Both the position numbers and the translations under genes were made by a program. Shown here piece after piece: positions 1 through 9,100 of a DNA stretch of 40,968 nt (within the stretch, counting starts at the first letter, position 1; the number at the start of each line of letters is the position of its first letter). Source of the stretch: Clostridia bacterium (GTDB lineage Bacteria; Bacillota; Clostridia; Oscillospirales; CAG-272); the NCBI GenBank assembly GCA_017507905.1, contig JAFWAA010000056.1:1-40968 (forward strand), written 5' to 3'. The notes under the pieces were generated by a model. That model did no database searches, was not told the origin of the DNA, and saw nothing but the letters and a program-made list of their open reading frames with translations.

Positions 1-680
1 CCGGTGGATTTGCCGATCCAGTTGACCTGCTGCTGCTTGACGTTGGGGAGATAATCCACCGTATCAAGTCCCTGCGGGAGCTTGTCTGCGTACTGCGTGA
101 TGCGCAGATACCAGACCGCCTTGGACTTCTGCACGATGTCACTGTGGCAGATATCGCATTTTCCGCCCTGGGAATCCTCGTTGGAAAGCACGACCTTGCA
201 GCTGGGGCAGTAGTTGACGAGCGCGGTGTCACGGAAGACCAGACCCTTTTCAAACATCTTCAAAAAGATCCACTGCGTCCAGCGGTAGTAGCCCTCGTCG
301 GTGGTATCCACCACGCGCGACCAATCAAAGGAAAAGCCGACGCGCTTGAGCTGAGATGTAAACTTTTCGATGTTGCGGTCGGTGACGATGCGGGGATGGA
401 GATTGTCCTTGATGGCGGTATTCTCGGTCGGCAGACCGTAGGCGTCAAAGCCGATCGGGAACAGCACGTTGTAGCCCTGCATTCTTCTCTTGCGGGAGAC
501 TACCTCAAGACCGGAATAGGCCTTGATGTGTCCCACGTGCATTCCGTGGCCGCTGGGATACGGGAACTCCACGAGGTTATAGTACTTGGGCTTGCTGCTG
601 AAGTCCTCCGCCTCAAAGGCCTTGGCCTCCTCCCACTTCTTTTGCCATTTGGCTTCCACTTGCTTAAAATCGTACTTCAT
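1..680 (-). CDS. leuS: Leucyl-tRNA synthetase, N-terminal part (cut by window edge)
   Basis: Class I aminoacyl-tRNA synthetase that charges tRNA-Leu with leucine in the cytoplasm. About 226 N-terminal residues are visible; the rest lies left of the window. The catalytic-core signature of the HIGH type is HVGH at residues 48-51, inside a PYPSGHGMHVGH segment typical of bacterial LeuRS. Four cysteines (about 158, 161, 175, 178) make the CxxC...CxxC zinc knuckle, followed by WYLRITQYADKL, also typical. ATG at 680 is preceded by an AGAGAGG ribosome binding site. It is the last visible gene of the long minus-strand run, 53 bp after rsfS. No own promoter was recognised, so it is probably read from upstream genes. 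Confidence 0.96.
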   Translation of the reverse strand, partial: MKYDFKQVEAKWQKKWEEAKAFEAEDFSSKPKYYNLVEFPYPSGHGMHVGHIKAYSGLEVVSRKRRMQGYNVLFPIGFDAYGLPTENTAIKDNLHPRIVTDRNIEKFTSQLKRVGFSFDWSRVVDTTDEGYYRWTQWIFLKMFEKGLVFRDTALVNYCPSCKVVLSNEDSQGGKCDICHSDIVQKSKAVWYLRITQYADKLPQGLDTVDYLPNVKQQQVNWIGKST

Positions 681-733
681 GATTTATCCTCTCTGTATCA
701 ATATGAGTCTTTTTGGCACGCGGTGCGGACGGA

Positions 734-1129
734 TCAGTCGTCGAGCCCCGTAAAGGGGATCTCCTCCGCATCTCCGTAAAGCTTTTCAAGCTGGTAAAAG
801 TCGCGATTCTCGCGGCTGAAGATATGCACGATGACCGAGCTGTAATCCAGAACGATCCAGCCGTTGTTGTCTCTGCCCTCAAAGTGGACCGGATCCACGC
901 CGCGCAGGCCGAGCTTATATTCCACCTCGCCTGCCAGGGACTTGACCTGCGTGCCGGAGTTTCCGTTGCAGATCACGAAATAGTCGGTGATGACGGTCTG
1001 GTCGTTGACGCGCAGGACCTTGATTCCGTGTGCCTTTTTGGCATCCAGAACGTCAAAGATGGCGTGCGCCAGCTCCTTTGGGGTCGCCTCTGTCAGGGAC
1101 GGCAGCTGCTCTTGCTTGATTTCTTCCAT
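734..1129 (-). CDS. rsfS: Ribosome silencing factor (RsfS/Iojap family)
   Basis: Small protein (131 aa) of the RsfS/YbeB/Iojap family, which binds ribosomal protein L14 and blocks subunit joining when nutrients are short. The core is recognisable: DYFVICNGNS, then QVKSLAGEVE, and near the end GWIVLDYSSVIVHIF with FYQLEKLYGDA. The ATG at 1129 was chosen because AAAGGA lies just upstream and the family starts close to this point; the frame stays open further upstream, but that extension overlaps the preceding LCP gene. It sits in the order nadD-yqeK-LCP-rsfS, a common arrangement in Clostridia, which supports the call. Confidence 0.95.
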   Translation of the reverse strand: MEEIKQEQLPSLTEATPKELAHAIFDVLDAKKAHGIKVLRVNDQTVITDYFVICNGNSGTQVKSLAGEVEYKLGLRGVDPVHFEGRDNNGWIVLDYSSVIVHIFSRENRDFYQLEKLYGDAEEIPFTGLDD

Positions 1130-1152
1130 AGCAGAATATCCTTTCTGATGTC

Positions 1153-2139
1153 CTACTCCAGGGGGAGTTCCTCCTCGGGAGCAAGATAAATTTGATGAAA
1201 GCGCGGGTGGTCCTTGCGGTCGAAGATCCCCTCCGGGTCGAAGCGGCCGCTCTCGGCAAGCCCCTTGGCAAAGAGGTATTCCTCGCAAACGCGCAAAGCG
1301 CCCTCGCGGTTAAGACTGTAATACCACGCTCCGCTGTTTCCCTGTAAGGCCTGCCCCGGGAGCGTGACGAAGCGAATGCTCTCGGCAGAAGAGGTGTCAA
1401 AGGCCGAGACCGTTCTGAAAATGGCAGGCAGGGAGAGATCGGTCTGCAGAGCGGTCAGCGATGCCGCCAGCATCCTCCAGACCTGAGATGGACGCAGGCT
1501 CTGCACGCGCTTGGCAAAGGCCTCCATAAACAGCTTTTGCGCGTCCAGCCGACCGAGATCGGCATTGGCATAGCCCGATCGGTAGCGAACGAATTGCTCC
1601 GCTCCCTTGCCGTCCAGATGCACCTGCCCTGCCTTGAGGTGGATCTCAAGCTTCTGGGCAGGATCGGAATAATCCATATCCATGGGGATCTCCACGTCCA
1701 CGCCGCCAACGGCGTCCACCATGCCGCGCAGATCCGAGAGATTCAACACGACGAAGCCGTCAAGGGCTACGCCAAGAGCCGATGCGTAAAAGCCTCGGAT
1801 CGTAGAAGGACCCAGTTGGCTCCAGGCACCGTTGATCTTCTTGTAATCGCGCTCGGTGTATCGGGCATAGGTGTCACGCGGGATCTGCACCACGCCGACC
1901 TCTCCGCTCTCGACCTGCAAGGCGAGAATGAAGATGGAATCGGTAAGCCGCTCGGCCGCGTCGCATCCCATAACGAGAATGCGCAGGACCTTGGCGTCAC
2001 CAAGACTTGGGAGAGCCTCGGCGTCGGGGACCTCCGTGCTTGCGTTATCGGTCGCCTGCGCCCGTAAAAGCGGAGCAAACAGGCAAAGCAGCAGGAGCGG
2101 CAGAAGCAGTAAAATGCGCAATCGGTTGTAGGGAGACAT
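1153..2139 (-). CDS. LCP (LytR-CpsA-Psr) family cell-envelope protein
   Basis: LCP enzymes move anionic glycopolymers such as teichoic acids or capsule from undecaprenyl-pyrophosphate to peptidoglycan outside the cell. The protein (328 aa) has an N-terminal hydrophobic segment (about residues 8-27) acting as signal anchor, followed by the LCP domain: TDSIFILAL, QIPRDTY, KINGAW, GFVVLNLSDL, a VGGVDVEIP stretch, and the conserved basic QFVRYR...LGRLDAQK region. The C-terminal 120 residues are a weakly conserved tail. ATG at 2139 follows AGAGGTG. Which polymer it ligates cannot be told. It lies between yqeK and rsfS, where an LCP gene is often found in Clostridia. Confidence 0.9.
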   Translation of the reverse strand: MSPYNRLRILLLLPLLLLCLFAPLLRAQATDNASTEVPDAEALPSLGDAKVLRILVMGCDAAERLTDSIFILALQVESGEVGVVQIPRDTYARYTERDYKKINGAWSQLGPSTIRGFYASALGVALDGFVVLNLSDLRGMVDAVGGVDVEIPMDMDYSDPAQKLEIHLKAGQVHLDGKGAEQFVRYRSGYANADLGRLDAQKLFMEAFAKRVQSLRPSQVWRMLAASLTALQTDLSLPAIFRTVSAFDTSSAESIRFVTLPGQALQGNSGAWYYSLNREGALRVCEEYLFAKGLAESGRFDPEGIFDRKDHPRFHQIYLAPEEELPLE

Positions 2140-2195
2140 ACTTTCACCTCTTTACGGTTGATGTAAGGAGAAGAAAATATGTGGCGGCAGAGCCG

Positions 2196-2846
2196 TTATT
2201 CGCCGACGTCGGCGTCGTCCGCGCAAAGCAGCAGCAAGGCATTTCTTGCGGCCACCGTCTCGGGCGAGATCAGTGCGCCCTCGCGCACAAGATCCTTCAG
2301 CGTCATGCGGAAGGAAAGCAAAAGCGTCCTGCGCAGATGCTGCAAGCGTTCCTCCGGGGACATGGCCTCGGGATGCGCCTCCCAGAAGAAGCGGCGAAGC
2401 TGAACGCAGCTTTGAAAGGTGCGCGAGGCGTCAATGTAATCGGCCAGATAGAGGAGCTGCTCGGGGAGCGTCATGTCTTCCCTGCCCACGGTGTGCCAGC
2501 GCACCGCACCGATCACGGTCGGATGCGCAAGATGCGGAAACTCCACGGGGATCAACGCGGCCGCCGTACGGGCGTGCAGGGTCTTTGGCGAGGCAATATC
2601 CGCCTCGGTCAAGACAAGACCGTACGTCCGTGCCAGCTCGATCTGTCCGTCAAGCCTCAGCTCCTTGGTCAGATCGTGCAAAAGCGCCGCCGCGCGGAGA
2701 AGAGGCTCCTCCTGCGGGCAGTAGAGCGCGCAAAGGCGCGCAACCGCGTCCTCTACGGCCAAGGTATGCGTAAGCCGCGCGGGCGACATCCGCTTGCCGA
2801 CCGCTTGGCGAAGCGAGGCGAGCGTTTGTTCGGTAATCTCTATCAT
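2196..2846 (-). CDS. yqeK: HD-domain hydrolase, YqeK family (diadenosine tetraphosphatase)
   Basis: 216-residue HD-superfamily protein resembling YqeK, which in Firmicutes hydrolyses Ap4A symmetrically to ADP. Metal ligands are visible in order: H in RLTHTLAVE (about 27), the HD pair in LLHDLTK (about 57-58), H in KTLHARTAAA (about 91), H in RWHTVGR (about 117), and D in YLADYID. ATG at 2846 is preceded by GAGGAG. The gene follows nadD by 21 bp; the nadD-yqeK pairing is widely conserved and is strong context for the call. The biochemical activity is family knowledge, not shown here. Confidence 0.92.
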   Translation of the reverse strand: MIEITEQTLASLRQAVGKRMSPARLTHTLAVEDAVARLCALYCPQEEPLLRAAALLHDLTKELRLDGQIELARTYGLVLTEADIASPKTLHARTAAALIPVEFPHLAHPTVIGAVRWHTVGREDMTLPEQLLYLADYIDASRTFQSCVQLRRFFWEAHPEAMSPEERLQHLRRTLLLSFRMTLKDLVREGALISPETVAARNALLLLCADDADVGE

Positions 2847-2867
2847 TATCTCACGTCTCCTCGGGCT

Positions 2868-3470
2868 TCAACCGTACAAATGTTTGTCACGAATGTATTT
2901 TTCCACCGACGGAGGCAAAAGTCCCTCCACCGATTGCTCGGTCGCAAAGCGCTCGCGGATCTCGCTTGAGGAGATCACGAGCGGCTCGGTGACGATCCTG
3001 CGAACGACCTTGCCGTATTTTTTGTTGTAATCCGCGATGGTCTGAATGATCCTTTGATCCAGGATCGCGTCCTTCTCCCGACGGATATAGACGGGATAGG
3101 AAAGACGGAAGATCTCATCGGGACGGTACCACTCGCCAAGCGAGAGCATCATGTCGGTGCCGAGAAGCAGAAAGAGTCTGCGATCCTCACCCGTAAGCTC
3201 CTGCAGCGTGTCCACCGTATAGCTTTTGCCGCCGCGGCGGATCTCCATATCGCTGACGTAAACGCCCTCCATCTCCGAAAAGGCCAGACGGCACATATTG
3301 AGCCGATCCTCGGGAGAGACAGCACAGGTCATTTGCTTGTGCGGCGGAGTGGCGGCGGGAATGACGTAGAGAATATCCAGCCACATCTGCTCCATAAAGG
3401 CCTTGGCCGCCGCGATGTGTCCGTTGTGCGGAGGAGAAAAGGTTCCTCCGTAGATGCCGATGCGCGTCAT
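2868..3470 (-). CDS. nadD: Nicotinate-nucleotide adenylyltransferase
   Basis: Adenylates nicotinate mononucleotide to deamido-NAD in NAD biosynthesis. The 200-aa protein carries the nucleotidyltransferase signature GGTFSPPHNGH at residues 8-18 (HxGH motif) and the C-terminal ISSSEIRER motif that binds the nucleotide phosphates, followed by LPPSVEKYIRD as in other bacterial NadD proteins. Its start codon overlaps the stop of yhbY by four bases (ATGA at 3467-3470). There is no clear ribosome binding site, so translational coupling to yhbY is likely. Confidence 0.96.
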   Translation of the reverse strand: MTRIGIYGGTFSPPHNGHIAAAKAFMEQMWLDILYVIPAATPPHKQMTCAVSPEDRLNMCRLAFSEMEGVYVSDMEIRRGGKSYTVDTLQELTGEDRRLFLLLGTDMMLSLGEWYRPDEIFRLSYPVYIRREKDAILDQRIIQTIADYNKKYGKVVRRIVTEPLVISSSEIRERFATEQSVEGLLPPSVEKYIRDKHLYG

Positions 3471-3763
3471 ACTCGGGGAAGCTCGATGGTGGGCTTCTTC
3501 TCCGAGGCGCGATAAAGAACGATCTTGCGCCCCGTTGCGGCAACGGGCTCTGCCCCAAGCTGTGCGGCCAGCACCTGCAAAAGCTCCTTGGGGTTCTCTC
3601 CGCTGTTCTCCAGCACGGTCAGCTTGATCAGTTCGCGTGCCTCAAGTGCGTCCGAAAAGGTCTTGAGCATATTCTCGGTCAAGCCGCCCTTCCCGATCTG
3701 CATGATGGGGGAAAGATCGTTAGCCAATCCGCGCAGATACGCTCTTTGCTTAGATGTGATCAT
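3467..3763 (-). CDS. yhbY: YhbY/CRS1-YhbY family RNA-binding protein
   Basis: 98-residue CRM-domain protein that associates with the large ribosomal subunit during assembly. The fold signature is visible: LTSKQRAYLRGLAND-like start (here MITSKQR), then the GxxG-type loop IGKGGLTENM, then ALEARELIKLTVLEN and the terminal GRKIVLYRAS strand. ATG at 3763 was chosen because AAAGGAG lies eight bases upstream; the open frame continues further upstream but that part overlaps the neighbouring gene's end and lacks family similarity. Order yhbY-nadD-yqeK is conserved in Bacillota. Confidence 0.94.
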   Translation of the reverse strand: MITSKQRAYLRGLANDLSPIMQIGKGGLTENMLKTFSDALEARELIKLTVLENSGENPKELLQVLAAQLGAEPVAATGRKIVLYRASEKKPTIELPRV

Positions 3764-3776
3764 AGAGCTCCTTTCC

Positions 3777-4265
3777 TCAGCCCGATACGCTCCATCCATT
3801 CTGCCGAAGGATGTCAAGCATCTCCTCGGTTGCCGTGGACATGACGCGAATGAACTGTGTATCATTCAAAAATATACTGATGGTAAAGTCCTCGTTTCCA
3901 ATGACCGAGCGAACGTCCTTTCGGCTCAGCTCCAGGCGGTGATTGCCGCGCTCGAGCGAAAGAAAGATCATCGAGTGGTCGGTGAGGACGAAGAATCCGC
4001 CAACCGTGCCGTCCTTGACCGTGAAGCGCACGCGCGCATCGATCAGAAAGGGCTTGGGAAGCGTGTTCTTAAGACGGATATAGGGGAGATCCTCCCGATA
4101 CAGCATCAGCGGAAGGATGAAGGAGTGCAAAAGCGCTCCGATCGCTCCAACGAGAACGCCCCACTGCCATCCGAGAAGGAACCAAACGATCGCACCGGAC
4201 AGAACGCCAAAAAGGATCGCACGGATGCGGACGCCCGTGGAAAAATAGTAATCCGAATACTTCAT
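3777..4265 (-). CDS. Small two-helix membrane protein with C-terminal soluble domain, function unknown
   Basis: 162 residues that I do not recognise as a named family. Two hydrophobic helices are predicted by eye at about 14-32 and 36-54, separated by a very short turn. A soluble part follows (60-162) with alternating strands (ARVRFTVKD, GGFFVLTDHSMIFLSLE, FTISIFLND) and a terminal helix (ATEEMLDILRQNGW), a layout that recalls PH/GRAM-like membrane-associated domains, but this is only an impression. Its start overlaps the rdgB stop by four bases (ATGA at 4262-4265) and its stop is 13 bp before yhbY, so it belongs to the same transcript. Confidence 0.8.
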   Translation of the reverse strand: MKYSDYYFSTGVRIRAILFGVLSGAIVWFLLGWQWGVLVGAIGALLHSFILPLMLYREDLPYIRLKNTLPKPFLIDARVRFTVKDGTVGGFFVLTDHSMIFLSLERGNHRLELSRKDVRSVIGNEDFTISIFLNDTQFIRVMSTATEEMLDILRQNGWSVSG

Positions 4266-4876
4266 GCGGGGTCCTCCTCAACAAGTGCCTTGGCAAAGGC
4301 CTCCAGTGCACGCGCGCGGTGCGAGATCCGATTCTTTTCCGCAGGCGTCAGCTGCGCAAAGGTCTTGCCCAGAGGCTCGTAGAAAAAGAGCGGATCGTAG
4401 CCAAAGCCGCCGTCGCCGCAATATGCGGAGAGGATCCTTCCCTTCGCCTCACCGCGAACGGTAAATTCCCGTCCGTCGGGAAAGACGCAGGCAAAGCAGC
4501 AAACGAAGGACGCGGTGCGCTCCTCGGGGGAGCGGCCGTTGAGCTTTTCCAAAAGGACGCGGTTGTTCTCCTCGTCGCTGTGATCGGTCAGAGCGGACGT
4601 GCGCGCGGCGTAGCGTGCCGAATAAATGCCGGGCTCGCCGTTGAGCGCGTCCACGCAGAGCCCCGAATCGTCGCCAAGGCCGATATACCCGCTCGTGGCG
4701 GCCGCGCGTGCCTTGATCAGGGCGTTTTCTTCAAAGGTGGCACCGTTCTCCTCGATCTCCCCGAGAATGCCGACGTCGTCCAGAGAGAGGACCTCGGCGT
4801 CATGAAGGTGAGCGGAAAGCAGGGTGCGAAGCTCCGCGATCTTTTTGGGATTGCGGGATGCCAATACAAATTTCAT
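4262..4876 (-). CDS. rdgB: XTP/dITP diphosphatase (RdgB/HAM1 family)
   Basis: Hydrolyses non-canonical purine triphosphates (dITP, XTP, ITP) to monophosphates and so keeps deaminated bases out of DNA and RNA. The 204-aa protein starts with the family hallmark FVLASRNPKKIAEL, continues with the catalytic GLGDDSGLCVDALNG and PGIYSARYA segments, and has GFGYDPLFF and the terminal EKNRISHRARAL helix. ATG at 4876 follows AGGAAA, which overlaps the ftsY stop region. It lies 15 bp downstream of ftsY. Confidence 0.96.
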   Translation of the reverse strand: MKFVLASRNPKKIAELRTLLSAHLHDAEVLSLDDVGILGEIEENGATFEENALIKARAAATSGYIGLGDDSGLCVDALNGEPGIYSARYAARTSALTDHSDEENNRVLLEKLNGRSPEERTASFVCCFACVFPDGREFTVRGEAKGRILSAYCGDGGFGYDPLFFYEPLGKTFAQLTPAEKNRISHRARALEAFAKALVEEDPA

Positions 4877-4891
4877 AAACGGTTTTTCCTG

Positions 4892-6163
4892 TTATTCAAA
4901 GAGTGCGCTGACAAATTCCTTCTGGTCAAATTCCTGCATATCGTCCAGCTTCTCGCCGACGCCGATGAATTTGACGGGAATGTTCAGCTCCTTGCGGATC
5001 GAAATGACGATGCCGCCCTTAGCGGTGCCGTCAAGCTTATTGAGAATGAGGCCGGTAAGGCTTGCCGCATTCTTGAACTCCTTGGCCTGGGAGATCGCGT
5101 TTTGTCCCGTGGTGGCGTCAAGCACCAGAAGATTCTCGCGCGAGGCGCCGGGAAGCTCACGGTCGATGACGCGGTTGATCTTGGCCAGCTCGTTCATCAG
5201 ATTGGTCTTGTTGTGCAGGCGTCCTGCCGTGTCGATGATCAGCACGTCGGCCTTCTTGTTCTTGGCGGCGTGGCAGGCGTCAAAGACGACGGCCGCGGGA
5301 TCGCTTCCCTCGTTCTGGCGCACGAGCTCAACCTTGGCTCTCTCGCACCAGACGGCCAGCTGATCGATCGCCGCCGCACGGAAGGTATCCGCCGCCGCAA
5401 CGACCACGCGCTTGCCCTGCTTGCGCAGTTGGTTGGCGATCTTGCCGATGGAGGTGGTCTTGCCCACGCCGTTGACGCCGATGACCAGGATCACGCTCGG
5501 GGTCGTCTCAAGCTTCAGCGGCTCGCCCTCACCGATCATGCCCTCGAGAATGCCGCGCAGAGCCGCGGTGACCTGCTCCTTCTCCTTAAGGCGGCCGTCC
5601 TTGATCTGCTCGCGAAGCTCGTCGATGATCTCCTCGGAGGCATTGACGCCCACGTCGGCGCAAATGAGGATCTCCTCCAGCTCCTCCAGAAGGTCCTCGT
5701 CAACCTTGACGAAGCTCTTGAGCAGATCGTCGATCTGTCCAAAGAGCGCGCTCTTGGTCTTGGTCAGGCCCTCACGCACGCGCTTCCAGAAGGATTTTTT
5801 CTCCTGCTTGGGGTTGACTGCCTCCTCGGCGGATTTCTTTTCTGCCTCCTCGGCGGCCTTCTTTTCCGCTTCCTCAGCAGCCTTCTTTTCCACTTCCTCG
5901 GCGGCTTTCTTTTCTGCCTCCTCGGCAGCCTTCTTTGCTGCTTCCTCGGCAGCCTTCTTTGCCGCTTCCTCGGCAGCCTTCTTTGCTGCTTCCTCGGCAG
6001 CCTTCTTTGCTGCTTCCTCGGCGGCCTTCTTTGCCGCTTCCTCGGCGGCGATATCGGTCTCCGGCTCAGCAGAGGGAGTTACCTCCTCCTGCACGGGAGA
6101 TGTGACGGACTCCTCGGTCGTATTCTGCTTCTTCTTGCCGAAGAGCTTATCCAAAAATCCCAT
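4892..6163 (-). CDS. ftsY: Signal recognition particle receptor FtsY
   Basis: SRP receptor GTPase that docks ribosome-SRP complexes at the membrane. The 423-aa protein has an acidic/basic N-terminal region with nine copies of an EEA(A/E)KKAA octapeptide (41-112), then the helical N domain (about 125-215) and the GTPase G domain: GVNGVGKTT (229-237), ADTFRAAAIDQL (259-269), DTAGR (311-315), TTGQNA (351-356) and NKLDGTAKGG (375-384). The usual TKLD G4 motif is NKLD here. Its start lies inside the end of smc (17-bp overlap). The repeat tract is the only unusual part. Confidence 0.97.
   Translation of the reverse strand: MGFLDKLFGKKKQNTTEESVTSPVQEEVTPSAEPETDIAAEEAAKKAAEEAAKKAAEEAAKKAAEEAAKKAAEEAAKKAAEEAEKKAAEEVEKKAAEEAEKKAAEEAEKKSAEEAVNPKQEKKSFWKRVREGLTKTKSALFGQIDDLLKSFVKVDEDLLEELEEILICADVGVNASEEIIDELREQIKDGRLKEKEQVTAALRGILEGMIGEGEPLKLETTPSVILVIGVNGVGKTTSIGKIANQLRKQGKRVVVAAADTFRAAAIDQLAVWCERAKVELVRQNEGSDPAAVVFDACHAAKNKKADVLIIDTAGRLHNKTNLMNELAKINRVIDRELPGASRENLLVLDATTGQNAISQAKEFKNAASLTGLILNKLDGTAKGGIVISIRKELNIPVKFIGVGEKLDDMQEFDQKEFVSALFE
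5828..6043 (-). repeat. Nine tandem 24-bp units in ftsY coding an EEAAKKAA octapeptide
   Basis: The 216-bp tract encodes nine in-frame octapeptides at FtsY residues 41-112. The first five units are identical in protein (EEAAKKAA), the last four vary (EEAEKKAA, EEVEKKAA, EEAEKKSA). At DNA level the units differ mainly by synonymous changes in Ala codons, consistent with slippage or recombination expansion. The peptide should form a long, charged single helix. Confidence 0.93.
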
Positions 6164-9100
6164 TCCAATCGTCTCCTTCCTTCTTGGAAATATCCTCCGT
6201 ATCCAGCATCAAGACCTTGGAGATGCCGTGTACGGGCATGGTGACGCCATAGAGACGGTCTGCGGCGGCCATGGTGCCGCGACGGTGCGTGATCATGATG
6301 AACTGCGTGCCGTGTGCGTAACGCTTGATGTACTGTGCCAGGCGCTCCACGTTGACCTCGTCAAGAGCCGCCTCGATCTCGTCGAGGATGCAGAAGGGTG
6401 TGGGGTTGACCTGCAGGATCGCAAAGAACAGTGCAACGCCGACGAAGGCCTGCTCCCCGCCCGAAAGCTGCATAAGGCTCTTGATGATCTTGCCGGGAGG
6501 TGCCGCCTTGATCTCGATGCCGCTCTCCAGAACGTTTTCGGGATCCGAAAGCGAAAGCTCGGCAGAGCCTCCTCCGAAGAGCTCGGCAAATACACGGCCG
6601 AAGTTCTCGTTGATCTTGTTGAAGGAATCCACAAAGGCGGTCTTCATCTCAACCTCAAGCTGATCGATGATGCCCAGAAGATCCTTCTTTGCCTTTTCCA
6701 GATCCGAGATCTGGCCGTTGAGGTAATCGTAGCGCTCCTTGACCTCGGCGTACTTATTGACGGCGTCAAGGTCCACGTTTCCGATGCCGCGCAGCTTGTT
6801 CTTGCATTCATTCTGCAAGGAAAGCATCTCCATGCGCGTCTCCTTGGTGACGGGCGGATAGCCGAGCGCCACGGCGTCAGCACGCGTCAGCTCGTATTCG
6901 TCCCAAAGCTTCGTTGCCAGCTTGTCCTGGCTGTCCCGCAGAGCGGCCAGCTTGGACTCGCACTTGGTGAACTCGCGGAAGACCAGCTCCTTGTGGTTCA
7001 TGCGGTCACGAAGCTTGTTGTTCAGCTCGTTGAGCTTGCGCTCAAACGCAAAGTTATTCTTTTCCACCTCGCCTCTCTTGGCATTGAGAAGCTCGAGCTC
7101 GGCCTTTCCTGCGTTAAAGGCGGCACGGTTGGCCTCCATGGCACGCTCGGTAGCGGCGATCTGCTCGGTCTGGGTGTTGATGCGTCCCGAAAGGGTGAGG
7201 ATCTCCAGATTGAGGTTGGAGACGCGTGCCTGCGCGTTGTCGCGGAGCGTGGTCTCGGTCTCAATATCCTTTTGTGCCTCGCTGATGCGGATATACAGCT
7301 CGGTGAGGACGCGGGAGACCTCGTCGATGCGCAGAGCGGTCTCGCCCTTCTCGGTATTCTTCTCGGTGCGGAAATCGCTCAGCTCGGCGATCCGCTTTTG
7401 CAAAGCCTTTTCCTCGGCGGCAAGAGAGACGATGTCCTCTTCGTAGCGTGCCTTGGTCTGCTCGTACTGATGCATATCCGAGCGAAGCTTTTCCAAAAGC
7501 GTTTCGTTTGCCTCCAGCTTTGCGCGGAGCTGCTCAAGCTGTCCGTTTTCGGTGTTGCGCAAAACGCCGATCAGACCCTTGCGATCCTCGAGCGAGCTTG
7601 CCTCGTTCTCGCGATCCTCAAGCGCCTCGGTCAGCGCGCGCGTCTTCTTTTCTGCCTCGGCAATGGTTTCGTCGTGGCGCTTCAGCTCGGCCTCAAGACG
7701 CTTGACCTCGCCTGCGCGGGACAAAATGCCGTTGCCCGTGCGCACGGAGCCTCCCGTAAAGGAGCCTCCCACGTTGATCTGCTGACCGTCCAGGGTCACG
7801 GCGCGGACGCGATAATGCGAGGCCTTGGCCATGACGTTGGCGTGATCCACGGTGTCAAAGACCAGCGTTCTGCCCAGAAGCGAGGAAAGAACGCCGCTGA
7901 ACTTGGGATCCGCCGAGACGAGCGTGTCCGCTACGCCGATGTAGCCTGCGTAGCCGCGCGCCTCCTCCATCTCCTTGGTGGGCGTGGACGGACGCATTGA
8001 GGTGAGCGGGAAGAAGGTTGCCCTTCCCGCCTCGCCCCTCTTAAGGGCGTACATAGCGGCCTTTGCGGTGGACTCGTCCTCAACGACGATGTTTTGCAGA
8101 TTTGCACCAAGCGCGATCTCAATGGCGGTCTCGTATTTGTCCTCCACCGAGATGATCTTGGAGAGCGGACCGTAGATACGGCCGCAGGGTGCGCCGTGCG
8201 CATCGGTGATGCGCTTCTCGGCGTATTGCTTCATCACGAAGCGGACGGCACCCGAATACCCCTCAAACTGCACCTCCATGGAGCGGATGGTGGCAATGCG
8301 CTGGGCGACCGAATCGCGGCGGAAGATGGCGGCGTTGAGTGCCTCGGTCTCCTCACGGAGAGAGATCCCCGTCTCCTCGATCCTCTTTTCGGCATCGGCA
8401 AGCGCATCGGCGATCCCCGCAAGCTCGGCATCGTAGGCCTCGACCGTCTTTTCGCGGTCACGGCACTTCGCCTTCAGCTCCTCGGAGATGCGGCGGTATT
8501 CGGCCAGCTCGTTGAGTGCGGAGCTGTTTTTGTCCGTATCGGTATTCTTTGCGTTCTCGAGGACCGAAATGCGCACCTTGACGTCAACGGCCTCGTTCTC
8601 CAGTGCGCGGATATCCTCCAGCGCCTGCGCAACGGCAAGCTCCAGAGCGGATTCCTTCTCCTTGAGCGCGGTCTGCTCGCGGACAAGTGCCTCCTGCTCG
8701 TCGGTCAGTGCCTTTCCTGCCTCCTCAAGCGCGCCGATCCTTTCGGTGTGTGCGGCGCAGGCCTCAAGCTCGGCGTTGAGCGACTTTTCGGTGCCTGCAA
8801 GCGTGCCCTGCGTGGCGGCGATCAGATCCTTGGCGTGCGCGATGGTGTTCTCGGCCACGCGATACTCGCTGTCCAGATCGTGGCAACGGTCGGTCTGCTC
8901 ACGAATGCCGCTCAAAAGCGCCTCGGACTCCTGCTTGCTGCTCTGCGAAGCCTCAAAGAGCTTTGCGTTCTGCAGCTCCAGGGATTGAATGGCGTCCTCT
9001 GCCGCCGAGAGATCAAAGGTGGCGTGCTGCATCGCCTCCTCGGCGGCGTTCAGCTCGTCACGCAGCTTCTCGGTATCGTAAAGCCAGAGGCTGACGTCGG

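Noticed and set aside
5828..6043. Tandem 24-bp units as CRISPR-like array
   Set aside because: No spacers; units are contiguous and in frame within ftsY.
4319..6244. Plus-strand frame with Leu/Phe/Gly repeats resembling a membrane protein
   Set aside because: The pattern is the reverse complement of the FtsY EEAAKKAA repeats and rdgB; no start signals.
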